From: Singulisphaera sp045290345
GTDB taxonomy: Bacteria; Planctomycetota; Planctomycetia; Isosphaerales; Isosphaeraceae
Length of the DNA stretch: 64,000 nucleotides
Reading direction: 5' to 3'
Assembly (NCBI RefSeq): GCF_045290345.1
Contig: NZ_CP155447.1
Coordinates: 6,138,001 to 6,202,000 of the forward strand
The notes below the pieces were generated by a model. The model made no database searches. It had not been told where the DNA came from and worked only from the letters and a program-made list of their open reading frames with translations. The translations under genes and the position numbers were made by a program. Each line of letters opens with the position of its first letter. Position 1 is the stretch's first letter. This document shows positions 9,622 to 18,060 of this stretch, piece after piece.

Positions 9622-9994
9622 AAGACTTATGATCGTCCGCATATAAAACTTGGCCATGTCCGTTTTCCTTGATGCGTCGATCACCCTTCGCGACAGTGTA
9701 CGTCCACTGATTCGCGTCGGGTGAGCATGGCACAACACTTCACAAAAGGCTATTAATACTTACTGACCAATCAGCCATTTCTTCCGCCGCTCATCTCCGC
9801 TGGCCTGGTGAATTTGCGGACGGCCGCCCGGTGACCGCTGGAGTACGGGCGGGCAACCTGTCACAATTCGATTCAAGTCGAAGATAACGGCGGGCAGGAT
9901 GGACGCCCGGGTCTTCGAAACGCCCGGTTGGGATGGAAGCGATGTTGGTCGTTTCAAAAACCCGGCGCGGTGGTGATTGCGCCAGGGATTTGCC
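9622..9994. other. Intergenic stretch with possible truncated minus-strand ORF
   Basis: No complete gene is supported. On the minus strand, 9621-9656 reads ATG followed by AKFYMRTIISL and a stop codon supplied by the repeat element's terminal TA. The start resembles small planctomycete MAKFY-type proteins from memory, so it may be a gene start cut off by the insertion; this is weak. The end of the stretch holds the start region of the dimethylformamidase-like gene. Confidence 0.3.
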
Positions 9995-11578
9995 ATGCTG
10001 ATCGGTTACGTGAGTGATGAACGCTACGTCGCGCTTTCCGACGTGCTCCTCGAGTTCGAGAACGAGTCGGGTTCGTTCGAGACCCGCTCTCGCGCCTCCG
10101 GGTCGATCCACGTCGATCTCGAACCGGGTTCCTACAAGGTCACGCTCGCCAAACCGGGCTACGGCTCGAAGAGTGTGCGAATCCAGGTCGGTGACGGCCC
10201 TCCGGTCCAGTTCCGGTTGCTGACCGACAGCCTCCTCGGCTACGCCTGGCCGAAGTGGGTCCAGTCGGGTGAGCAGTCCGAGTTTCGCGTCCACTCGGTT
10301 GAGCCTTACAAGCTTGGACTCTGGCGGTACGGCCTCGAGAAAGAGTTCATCCGCAACCTCGGCTGGTTCGACGAACACGGCCCTCGCGCCACGATGCAGA
10401 TCACGCCCGACGGCGACTTCAGCCGGACGGGCGTGGAATGGAACAAGCAAGGGTATACCAGTCCCCATCACAAGCAGTATGTCGACGCCCCGGAGCGGTC
10501 CGGACTCTACTACTTCCACGCCCACACGGCCCGTGGCGATGAGTTCTCGTTCCCCTGGATCGTGGCGCCCGCGACGCCGTCGGCCCCGGTGGCGGTGCTC
10601 GCCTCAAACATCTCCTGGAACGCTTACAACAGCTTCGGTGGCCGAAGCAACTACATCAATCCCGACCAGTTGCCCCCCAAGCCGATCGTCAATTCCCGCC
10701 TGGAGCTGAGGCGGTACACTGACCCCGAGAATGTCACCTACGCCACGAATGAGTACGCCCCCCTCTCCTTCGAGCGGCCCGAGGCGATCAACCATATTGC
10801 CCAAACCGAAAATATCACCGACCCGATCGAGGGCCGCGCGGCCTGCCACCTGGCGCCGGCCGAGTGGCGGCTCCTGGGCTGGCTCGAGAGGAACCAGTTC
10901 GCCTACGACTACTACGCCGAGACCCAGCTCGATTCGGGGGTCCTCAACCTCGACGCCTACAAAGTTCTGATCATCAGTACGCATCCGGAATACTGGACGC
11001 GAGCGATGTACGACCGGGTCAAGGCCTGGGTCCATCAACGTGGCGGACGGTTGATGTACCTGGGGGGGAACGGGATCAACTGCGAGGTTGATCTGGTCGA
11101 GCCCTCGGCCGTGATCTATCAGAACGGCGATGCCCGCGAGCTGATCCGCCTGGGACTCGAGAGCCGGTTCCACATGCGGGGCGAGTCGGAGGCCAACCTG
11201 CTCGGGGTGGTCTTTGATGAGCGAGGGATCATGACCTCCACCCCGTACCAGGTCTCCCAGGCCGCGCATTGGATCTATGCCGGCACGGGCCTGAAGAATG
11301 GCGACCTGTTCGGCCAAAACAGTTTGCACATGCGTTGCGCGGGGGGCGCCTCGGGGCATGAGACCGACAAGGTCTCGCCAAGCTCACCGCAAGGGTTGGT
11401 TCGGCTTGCGAAGGGGCTCAACCCCGACGACGGGGGAGCCGACCTCGCCTACTATGAGACGGAGAGCGGCGGCGCCGTCTTTGCCGCCGGCTCGATCACA
11501 TGGCCGAGCGCGATCCTGGTCGACGCCGCCGTGTCTCGGATTACCGCGAACATCCTCAACCGCTTTCTGGAGGCTTGA
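9995..11578 (+). CDS. N,N-dimethylformamidase beta-subunit-like protein
   Basis: A 527-residue protein without a signal peptide. Residues 1-75 resemble a carboxypeptidase-regulatory-like beta domain (LEPGSYKVTLAKPGYGSKSV). The rest matches the large/beta-subunit C-terminal domain of N,N-dimethylformamidase, with SNISWNAYNSFGGRSNY, HPEYWTRAMYDRVKAWVHQRGGRLMYLGGNG and SGGAVFAAGSITW. In characterised enzymes this domain takes part in amide hydrolysis; planctomycete homologues are uncharacterised, so the substrate is unknown. An upstream in-frame TTG (9977) exists, but the ATG at 9995 is preferred. Its stop TGA (11576-11578) is immediately followed, in the same frame, by an open stretch leading into the MFS gene, so the two are probably co-transcribed and translationally linked. 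Confidence 0.7.
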   Translation: MLIGYVSDERYVALSDVLLEFENESGSFETRSRASGSIHVDLEPGSYKVTLAKPGYGSKSVRIQVGDGPPVQFRLLTDSLLGYAWPKWVQSGEQSEFRVHSVEPYKLGLWRYGLEKEFIRNLGWFDEHGPRATMQITPDGDFSRTGVEWNKQGYTSPHHKQYVDAPERSGLYYFHAHTARGDEFSFPWIVAPATPSAPVAVLASNISWNAYNSFGGRSNYINPDQLPPKPIVNSRLELRRYTDPENVTYATNEYAPLSFERPEAINHIAQTENITDPIEGRAACHLAPAEWRLLGWLERNQFAYDYYAETQLDSGVLNLDAYKVLIISTHPEYWTRAMYDRVKAWVHQRGGRLMYLGGNGINCEVDLVEPSAVIYQNGDARELIRLGLESRFHMRGESEANLLGVVFDERGIMTSTPYQVSQAAHWIYAGTGLKNGDLFGQNSLHMRCAGGASGHETDKVSPSSPQGLVRLAKGLNPDDGGADLAYYETESGGAVFAAGSITWPSAILVDAAVSRITANILNRFLEA

Positions 11579-11677
11579 ACCACGAATTCTTCCATCAATC
11601 CCCCCCACGATCGCCTCGAGCCACCGACGATCACGCCCGACGAGCGGCCGACGAACGTCCGCTGGGGGGTACTCGCC

Positions 11678-13006
11678 ATGCTCGCCGGCGCGGCGATCGT
11701 GTCGTACCTGACTCGCGCAAGCATCTCGACGGCGGCCACGACGATCCAGGCCGACCTCCACCTCGACGCCGTCCAGATGGGCTACATCATGGGCGGCTTC
11801 TTCATGGGCTACATCTGGCTGCAAATCCCTGGCGGCTGGCTGGGAGGCCGGATCGGGGCCCGGATCACGCTCACGTCGTTCGCGCTCCTCTGGTCCCTGA
11901 CGACACTGGCCTCGGCCCTGGCACCATCGTATGAAGTGCTCCGATGGTCGCGGATCGCGATGGGAGCCGCCCAGGCCGGCTTGTTCGCCGTGATCATCAA
12001 GGCGCTGGCCGACTGGTTCCCCGAATCGCGGCGAGGAACCGCGGGCGCGGTGATCACCGGCTCGATGTCGGTCGGCGCAGTCATCGCCAGCGGCCTGACC
12101 GTCCGCCTCCTCGACCCGCTCGGCTGGCGCGGAGCGTTCGAGGTCTACGCCCTCGTCGGCGTGGTCTGGGCGTTGGCCTTCGCCCTCTGGTTCCGGAATA
12201 CGCCCGCCGAGCATCCGGCCGTCAACCTGGCGGAAGTCAAGCTGATCCGAGGGGGAGTTTCCGACACCCTCTTGTCCCAACTCCACGACCGGGAACTTGA
12301 TACGACCGACGTCGGCACACGTTCAAAAGACGTCAATCCCGTGGAAGTGACCTCGTTTGGCGCGGTGTTGCTCAGCATGGCATTGAGCGTCAGCATGTGG
12401 GCGCTCTGCGTCCAGGCCTTTTTCCGGGCGTTCGGCTACGCCCTGTTCATCACCTGGTTCCCCGCCTATCTCGAGCAGGGCTTCGGCGTCGCGACCTCGC
12501 GGGCCGGCGACCTGAGCATGCTCCCCCTGACCGGGGTCGTGATCGGAAGCTTTCTCGGCGGCCCAATCGTCGACCTGATCCTCGTCAGGACCGGAAGCCG
12601 GTGGCTGAGCCGGAGCGGGGTGGCCGCCTTGTCGCTCGGCACCTGCGCTCTCGCCACCCTGGCGGCGACCTTCGTCAATGGGCCGCTCGCGGCCGTCACC
12701 ATGCTCTCCCTCGGCGCCTTCCTGTCCGGACTGGCTGCGCCGACCACCTGGGCCGCCACGATGGACATCAGTGGCCGGCACACCGCGCTCGGCTTTGCCA
12801 TCATGAACATGTCGGGCAATATCGGAGCCATTGCCTGCCCGATCGCGGTGGGCTACCTGATCGACCACATTCGGGCGACCAACGGAAATTGGGATTGGGT
12901 TCTCTACATGTTCGCCGCCATCTACCTGGCCGGCAGCCTCGCATGGTTATTTCTCAACCCGAACAAATCAGCCGTGGAACGCAGAGTGGGTCGTGCCCTC
13001 TCGTAG
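11678..13006 (+). CDS. MFS transporter, probable true start upstream at ACG 11582
   Basis: A major facilitator superfamily permease with about 12 membrane segments (442 residues from the first ATG), closest in style to the anion:cation symporter group (YIMGGFFMGYIWLQIPGGWLGGRIG). The frame is open from right after the preceding gene's stop, and the 32 codons before this ATG encode a typical MFS N-terminus (TPDERPTNVRWGVLA). An ACG at 11582 sits 8 bases after a GGAGG site at 11569-11573, exactly where an ATG would be expected, giving a 474-residue product. Either ACG is the start or the original ATG was lost and the internal ATG (with GGGGGG ahead of it) is used. Adjacent dimethylformamidase-like gene: it may import that enzyme's substrate (inference). 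Confidence 0.8.
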   Translation: MLAGAAIVSYLTRASISTAATTIQADLHLDAVQMGYIMGGFFMGYIWLQIPGGWLGGRIGARITLTSFALLWSLTTLASALAPSYEVLRWSRIAMGAAQAGLFAVIIKALADWFPESRRGTAGAVITGSMSVGAVIASGLTVRLLDPLGWRGAFEVYALVGVVWALAFALWFRNTPAEHPAVNLAEVKLIRGGVSDTLLSQLHDRELDTTDVGTRSKDVNPVEVTSFGAVLLSMALSVSMWALCVQAFFRAFGYALFITWFPAYLEQGFGVATSRAGDLSMLPLTGVVIGSFLGGPIVDLILVRTGSRWLSRSGVAALSLGTCALATLAATFVNGPLAAVTMLSLGAFLSGLAAPTTWAATMDISGRHTALGFAIMNMSGNIGAIACPIAVGYLIDHIRATNGNWDWVLYMFAAIYLAGSLAWLFLNPNKSAVERRVGRALS

Positions 13007-13077
13007 AGAGGGGACGGCCCACCAGGTTTCACCCCCGACGGTGAAGAGGCACCAAGCCCCGCCAAGTTTCACCCCGG

Positions 13078-14523
13078 TCAGGCAAACAAGGGTTTCACGG
13101 CCAATCCTTTGCCGTCCTCGGTCACATAGAACGGCCGTTTCTCGACGTCGATCGCGGTCTTGGGGGAGATGCCCATGGCCGTGAAGATGGTCGCGTGCAG
13201 GTCGGAGATCGAGACGGGGTCTTTGACCGTGAGCAAGGGGCGTTCGGGGGCCGTCTCGCCGTGGAGGAACCCTTTCTTCATCCCGCCGCCGAACATGACG
13301 ACGGAACCTGAGCCGGTGAAATGCCGGTGGAGGCCGTAGTGCTTCATCTCCTTCATGACGTCGGACGCAGCCCGCGACTGGTCTTTTGCGGTGCTGCCGG
13401 GAACCCCTTCGACCATCATGTCGCGGCTGAACTCGCTGGCCAGAACGACTAGGGTCCGGTCGAGTAGCCCCCGCTCTTCCAGGTCGAGAATCAACTGCGC
13501 GATGGGACGGTCGATCGACTTCTTCATTTCATCGGCCGTCGTGTGGCCGTTCTCATGGGTATCCCAGCTCACGAAGGGCACATACTCGGTCGTCACCTCG
13601 ATGTAGCGTGCCCCAGCTTCAGTCAGCCGCCGGGCGAGGAGGCAACCTTGACCGAACCGGCCCGTGTTGTATTTCTCGAAACTTTCTTTCGGCTCCTTGG
13701 TCAGGTCGAACGCGTCCCGATGGGGCGAGTTGAGCAGTCGATGCGCGTTCTCGAAGGCGCGGACGATCGACTCCTGATGATAGTCGCTCGCCAGTTCACC
13801 GAGCGGACTCTGCGCGATCAACTCTTTCAGATGACGTTCTCGGTTCGCGAACCGCTCGCGGGACATCCCCTTGGGCGGACGGACCGCCGCGACGGCGTCG
13901 AGCGGATACGGGAGGTTGAACGGGCCGTACTCGCTCCCCAGGAATCCGGCCGTCGTGAACGCCTTCAGCTCTTCCGACTCGCCATGCCCTTCCAGCCGCT
14001 GACCGATGTTGAGGAACGCGGGAATCGCGGGGTTCTTCGGACCAAGGACCTTCGCCATCCAGGCGCCGATGTGGGGCGCGGCGACCGTCTGGGGCGGCAC
14101 ATAGCCGGTGTGCCAGTGGTACTGATGGCGTGAGTGGAGGATGTTGCCCAGATCGGCGACCACGTGCCCTCGGATCAGAGTCGCCCGGTCCATGACCTTG
14201 GCGATCTGCTCGAGCCCCTGGGAAATCTTGATGTTGTCGACGGCCGTATCAATGCTCGGGAACGTGCAAAGGATCTTCTCGGACGGAACGCCAACCTCGA
14301 ACGGGGTGTAGCGTTTGGGGTCGAACGTCTCGGGCGCGGCCATCCCGCCGGCCATCCAGAGCACGATGCAGGTGTCGGCAGTCGGCGTGGGTTGCTGGAT
14401 CGGCTCCTCGCCCCGGGCAAACCGGGGCTCGCCCATCGCCAGGGCCGCCAAGGTGGCCGCGCTCATCCCCTGCAGAAATTCGCGACGGCTCGGGTGACGA
14501 TCGTCATCGAAACGGTGTCCCAT
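13078..14523 (-). CDS. Tat-exported DUF1501 protein, pair 2
   Basis: A 481-residue DUF1501 protein, second gene of a PSD1/DUF1501 pair on the minus strand, 17 bases after the PSD1 stop. Twin-arginine signal SRREFLQG near residue 13. It belongs to a branch that differs from pairs 1, 3 and 4: LWMAGGMAAPETFDPKRY instead of the GGPSH/QxxxFDxKP motif, WDTHENG instead of WDHHG, and LASEFSRD instead of WGGEFGR. The C-terminal DLHATIFTAMGI motif is retained. An in-frame TTG lies 21 bases upstream, but the ATG at 14523 has an AAAGAGGA ribosome binding site at 5-6 bases and is preferred. Function unknown; exported phosphatase/sulfatase-like fold. Confidence 0.88.
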   Translation of the reverse strand: MGHRFDDDRHPSRREFLQGMSAATLAALAMGEPRFARGEEPIQQPTPTADTCIVLWMAGGMAAPETFDPKRYTPFEVGVPSEKILCTFPSIDTAVDNIKISQGLEQIAKVMDRATLIRGHVVADLGNILHSRHQYHWHTGYVPPQTVAAPHIGAWMAKVLGPKNPAIPAFLNIGQRLEGHGESEELKAFTTAGFLGSEYGPFNLPYPLDAVAAVRPPKGMSRERFANRERHLKELIAQSPLGELASDYHQESIVRAFENAHRLLNSPHRDAFDLTKEPKESFEKYNTGRFGQGCLLARRLTEAGARYIEVTTEYVPFVSWDTHENGHTTADEMKKSIDRPIAQLILDLEERGLLDRTLVVLASEFSRDMMVEGVPGSTAKDQSRAASDVMKEMKHYGLHRHFTGSGSVVMFGGGMKKGFLHGETAPERPLLTVKDPVSISDLHATIFTAMGISPKTAIDVEKRPFYVTEDGKGLAVKPLFA

Positions 14524-14540
14524 GACAGTCCTCTTTTTCT

Positions 14541-16460
14541 TCAACGAATCAACTGGAATTCAGGGAGCACGAACACCACCCACAACAGGTCGGCCAGGCC
14601 CTCCGGCGTGGCGGGCGAGCCGACCAGTTCGCGGGCTGTAGCGAGCTCACCGTCACTGGGGCGACGGCAAAGGGACTGGACATAGATCGATTCAATCAAC
14701 TGGTCAGGGGTCGCCTCGGGCTGCGCCTTGAGAAGGTTGGCGGCCCCTTGAGTCACGAGGTCGGTCAAGATCTGGCCGTTGGAGAGATCGAGGGCCTGCA
14801 ACGTCGTCAGCACATCACCCCGTGTCGTCACGACCTGCTCACGGTTCGGTCGCCCGAGCGACCTCATCAGCAGGTCGGAATTGACCATCGAGGCCCGCAC
14901 CTTGGGGCGGGCGTTTGATGCGGCCGCCCGGGCCGCGGCTCCCCGGACCGGCGCATCCGGCTTGCTCGGCCCAGCGCCTGTGATCGCCCAAACGGCGTCC
15001 AGATACTGCTCGGCCGTCATCCGCTTGACCTCAGGCCCTCGGAAGACGTAATCATCGCCCAACGGCTCACTCTGCTGCACAACCGGACGCGCCTGGTAGA
15101 TCTGCGACGTCACAATGTGCTCGATCAACGCCTTGAGATCATATTTGTGGTCGACAAGGTAGCCGGCCAGGTAGTCGAGCAGGTCTTCACTCCACGGTTC
15201 ATTGGCCATGACGTCGACCGGGTGAACGATCCCCCGCCCCATCAGGCGCTGCCAGATCCGGTTGGCGATCGTTCGCGAGAATCGACCGTTGTCTTTGGCG
15301 GTCACCAGGCGGGCGAGCTGGGCCAGACGTTCCGACTTCGATAACGAGGGATCGATCGAGCCAAGCTCGGGCCACATGAACTTCGGCGACGCGATCCGCC
15401 CGGTCGGCTTGTCGCACCGGTGAATCTCCAGCGGCTTATCCGCGATGATGGCGGCCAGGCCGTATGCATCATCAAGCTTCCAGCGATCAATAAAACTATC
15501 GTGGCATGAGGCGCACTTCATATTGATGCCGAAGAAGACCTGCGACACGTTCTGCGAGAACTGGATCTCCGGCTCCTGGCTGGCGTTGACCCGCCCGCGC
15601 CACTTGATGCCGTTGATGAACCCCTCCGACTCGGCCGTGGGGCTGATCAGCTCGTAGACAAACCGGTCGAACGGCGTATTCTCGATCAGCGCTTGATAGA
15701 GCCAGCCGGTGATCTGTTTGCGACCGCCGTCAATGTAGCCGGTCCCTTTGTAGTCATTGCGGAGCAGGTCGTTCCAGAAGGTCAGCCAGTGCTCGGCGTA
15801 TACGCCTTTATCATCGAGCAGGCGACGGGCCTGCCGTGCGCGTTTGTCGCCGCTTGAATCTTTCAGGAAGGCGTCGAGGTCATCGGGAGTGGGCAAGACT
15901 CCACTCAGGTCGAGGTCGATCCGCCGCAGGAACGTGGCGTCATCAATCGGGAGCGGGCGCGTGACTTTGTGCGTGCTGAGTTCGGCATCGACAATCCGAT
16001 CGATCGGGTGGTCGCGACCGGCCTGGGCGGGGGGAAGTTCGGAACGCTTCAGTTTCAAGGGGGCGACGTAAGTTCCCTCCTTGAAGGTGAACCCGTCTTC
16101 CCAGACCATCCCCTGATCGATCCAATTCCGGAACAGCGCGACTTCCGCCGCCGTCAGCCGTTCCCCCTTGGGGGGCATCCGTTCGTCGGGGTCGTCGCTC
16201 ACAATCCGAGCGACGAGCTCGCTTTCCTGGCTCTTACCGGGGACGACGGCCTCCGACTTCAGCGTGGCCTGGCGGGTGTCCAGCGAGAACGATCCCTTGT
16301 ACGTTCCGTTCGTGTGACACTTGGCGCACCGATCCTTGATCAAGGGGACGATGTCGTGGGCGAAGTCAACCGATTTCGGATCGGCCGCGAACCCTGACGA
16401 GGTGACCATGCCGAGGCTGATCAATCCGGCAGCGACCCGGAGCGAGAGTGTCTGTCTCAT
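14541..16460 (-). CDS. PSCyt1/DUF1549/DUF1553 protein, short form, pair 2
   Basis: A 639-residue PSD1-type protein, clearly shorter than the other three in the window (879-1180 residues), with DUF1553 compressed. A signal peptide ends near residue 25 (SSGFAADP). Heme-type motifs are CAKCH near residue 46 and CASCHDSF in the DUF1549 part. The family signatures RIVSDDPDERMPPKG and GVLPTPDDLDAFL are present. It heads a two-gene unit with the DUF1501 gene downstream. An Ala-rich stretch (RGAAARAAASNA) near residue 500 appears to be a linker. Start ATG at 16460; the ribosome binding site is weak. Confidence 0.88.
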   Translation of the reverse strand: MRQTLSLRVAAGLISLGMVTSSGFAADPKSVDFAHDIVPLIKDRCAKCHTNGTYKGSFSLDTRQATLKSEAVVPGKSQESELVARIVSDDPDERMPPKGERLTAAEVALFRNWIDQGMVWEDGFTFKEGTYVAPLKLKRSELPPAQAGRDHPIDRIVDAELSTHKVTRPLPIDDATFLRRIDLDLSGVLPTPDDLDAFLKDSSGDKRARQARRLLDDKGVYAEHWLTFWNDLLRNDYKGTGYIDGGRKQITGWLYQALIENTPFDRFVYELISPTAESEGFINGIKWRGRVNASQEPEIQFSQNVSQVFFGINMKCASCHDSFIDRWKLDDAYGLAAIIADKPLEIHRCDKPTGRIASPKFMWPELGSIDPSLSKSERLAQLARLVTAKDNGRFSRTIANRIWQRLMGRGIVHPVDVMANEPWSEDLLDYLAGYLVDHKYDLKALIEHIVTSQIYQARPVVQQSEPLGDDYVFRGPEVKRMTAEQYLDAVWAITGAGPSKPDAPVRGAAARAAASNARPKVRASMVNSDLLMRSLGRPNREQVVTTRGDVLTTLQALDLSNGQILTDLVTQGAANLLKAQPEATPDQLIESIYVQSLCRRPSDGELATARELVGSPATPEGLADLLWVVFVLPEFQLIR

Positions 16461-16587
16461 GGAGCGACCCTGACGATCGAAGAGAGGAATGCCGAGGACA
16501 GGCGTACCGGCCCCTCCTCATTATCGGGTATCACCACGCCCGACGACAACAGGGCGCCGACAGCGAAATGCCATTCGCATATCCATT

Positions 16588-18030
16588 CTACAAAAGAACG
16601 CTATTGACGACCTTCGCCGGCTCCACGCCCGTGAGACGCACATCGAGCCCTTGATACTTGAACGAGAGCCGCCGATGGTCGATCCCGCAAAGATGAAGCA
16701 GGGTGGCATGAAAGTCTCGGACGTGGACCACATCCTCGACAGCGCGGTAGCCGAGTTCGTCGCTGGCGCCGTGGGTCAGCCCCCCTTTGATGCCGCCGCC
16801 GGCCATCCAGAGGGAGAACCCGAGGATATGGTGGTCACGGCCGGTCCCCTGCCCCATCGGAGTCCGCCCGAACTCACCGCCCCAGATGATCAGCGTATCG
16901 TCGAGCAGACCACGCTGCTTGAGGTCTTTCACGAGGGCGGCGCTGGGCCGATCAACATCCTCGGCGGCCGATCGCATGCCGGTTTCAATGTTGCCGTGAT
17001 GATCCCAGGCGCGGTGATAGAGCTGGATGAACCGCACGCCGCGTTCGGCGAGGCGACGAGCGAGCAGGCAGTTCGAGGCGAAGCTGCCGTCACCGGGCTG
17101 CTTGACGCCATAAAGGTCAAGCATCTGGGCCGGCTCACTGGAAAAGTCGGTAAGCTCCGGTACGGAGGACTGCATCCGGAACGCCATCTCGTACTGGCTG
17201 ATCCGGGTCTGGATCTCCGGATCCAGGCGATCCTCGGCCAGCAAGCCATTGAGGCGATTGACCTCCTCAACCACCTGGCGCTGGGCGCTCTGGCAGACCC
17301 CCTCGGGATTGCCGATGTAATGGACGGCATCCCCCTTCGACTGAAAGAGGATCCCCTGAAACTTGCTCGGCAAGAAACCGGCCGACCACTGCCGGGCAGA
17401 AACCGGCTGAAGCCCGGTCTTGCCCGAGGAGGTGAGTACGATGAACCCAGGCAGGTCCTCCGCCTCCGACCCCAGACCGTAGAGCAACCACGAGCCCATG
17501 CTCGGCCGCCCTTTAATGATGGATCCACTGTTCATGAATGCATGAGCAGGATCGTGATTGATCTGCTCTGTCTGCATCGAGCGGACGATACAAATGTCGT
17601 CGGCGATGCTCGCGATGTTGGGGAAGAGGTCCGAGACCTCCTGCCCCGATTGACCATGCTTGCGGAAGTCGACAAACGACCCTCGCGCCTTGAGCTCGGC
17701 GTTCTGCAACTGCGCGAGTTGCTGGCCCTTGGTGAACGACTCGGGGAATGGCTTACCGTCGAGTCGCCTCAGTTCGGGCTTATAGTCGAAGGACTCGAAC
17801 TGCGAAGGGCCCCCGGCCATACACAGGTGGATCACCCGCTTGGCTTTCACCGGCAGGTGCGGCGGGCGAACCACCCCTTGCCAGCGCCCCGCCGACTTTC
17901 CCTCGGGTCCGGCTTCGAGCGGGGAACCGAGCAAGCTGGTGAGAGCCAGCCCCCCCAAGCCGTAGGCGGAGCGGCCGAGAAAGGTCCGCCGAGACAGGTT
18001 CCGCTGATAGGAGTTGAAGTCATGTGTCAT
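16588..18030 (-). CDS. Tat-exported DUF1501 protein, pair 3
   Basis: A 480-residue DUF1501 protein with Tat motif SRRTFLGR near residue 13 and the canonical landmarks HLCMAGGPSQFESFDYKP, RAWDHHGN, WGGEFGRTPMGQGTGRDH and DFHATLLHLCGIDHRRL. It lies 30 bases downstream of its PSD1 partner, so the two form a transcription unit. It resembles the pair 4 copy (24860-26317) much more than pair 2, suggesting that pairs 3 and 4 share a more recent ancestor. ATG at 18030 is preceded by an AGG-type ribosome binding site. Confidence 0.92.
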   Translation of the reverse strand: MTHDFNSYQRNLSRRTFLGRSAYGLGGLALTSLLGSPLEAGPEGKSAGRWQGVVRPPHLPVKAKRVIHLCMAGGPSQFESFDYKPELRRLDGKPFPESFTKGQQLAQLQNAELKARGSFVDFRKHGQSGQEVSDLFPNIASIADDICIVRSMQTEQINHDPAHAFMNSGSIIKGRPSMGSWLLYGLGSEAEDLPGFIVLTSSGKTGLQPVSARQWSAGFLPSKFQGILFQSKGDAVHYIGNPEGVCQSAQRQVVEEVNRLNGLLAEDRLDPEIQTRISQYEMAFRMQSSVPELTDFSSEPAQMLDLYGVKQPGDGSFASNCLLARRLAERGVRFIQLYHRAWDHHGNIETGMRSAAEDVDRPSAALVKDLKQRGLLDDTLIIWGGEFGRTPMGQGTGRDHHILGFSLWMAGGGIKGGLTHGASDELGYRAVEDVVHVRDFHATLLHLCGIDHRRLSFKYQGLDVRLTGVEPAKVVNSVLL

Positions 18031-18060
18031 GGTCTGATCACCTATCCGACAATGGCCAAC

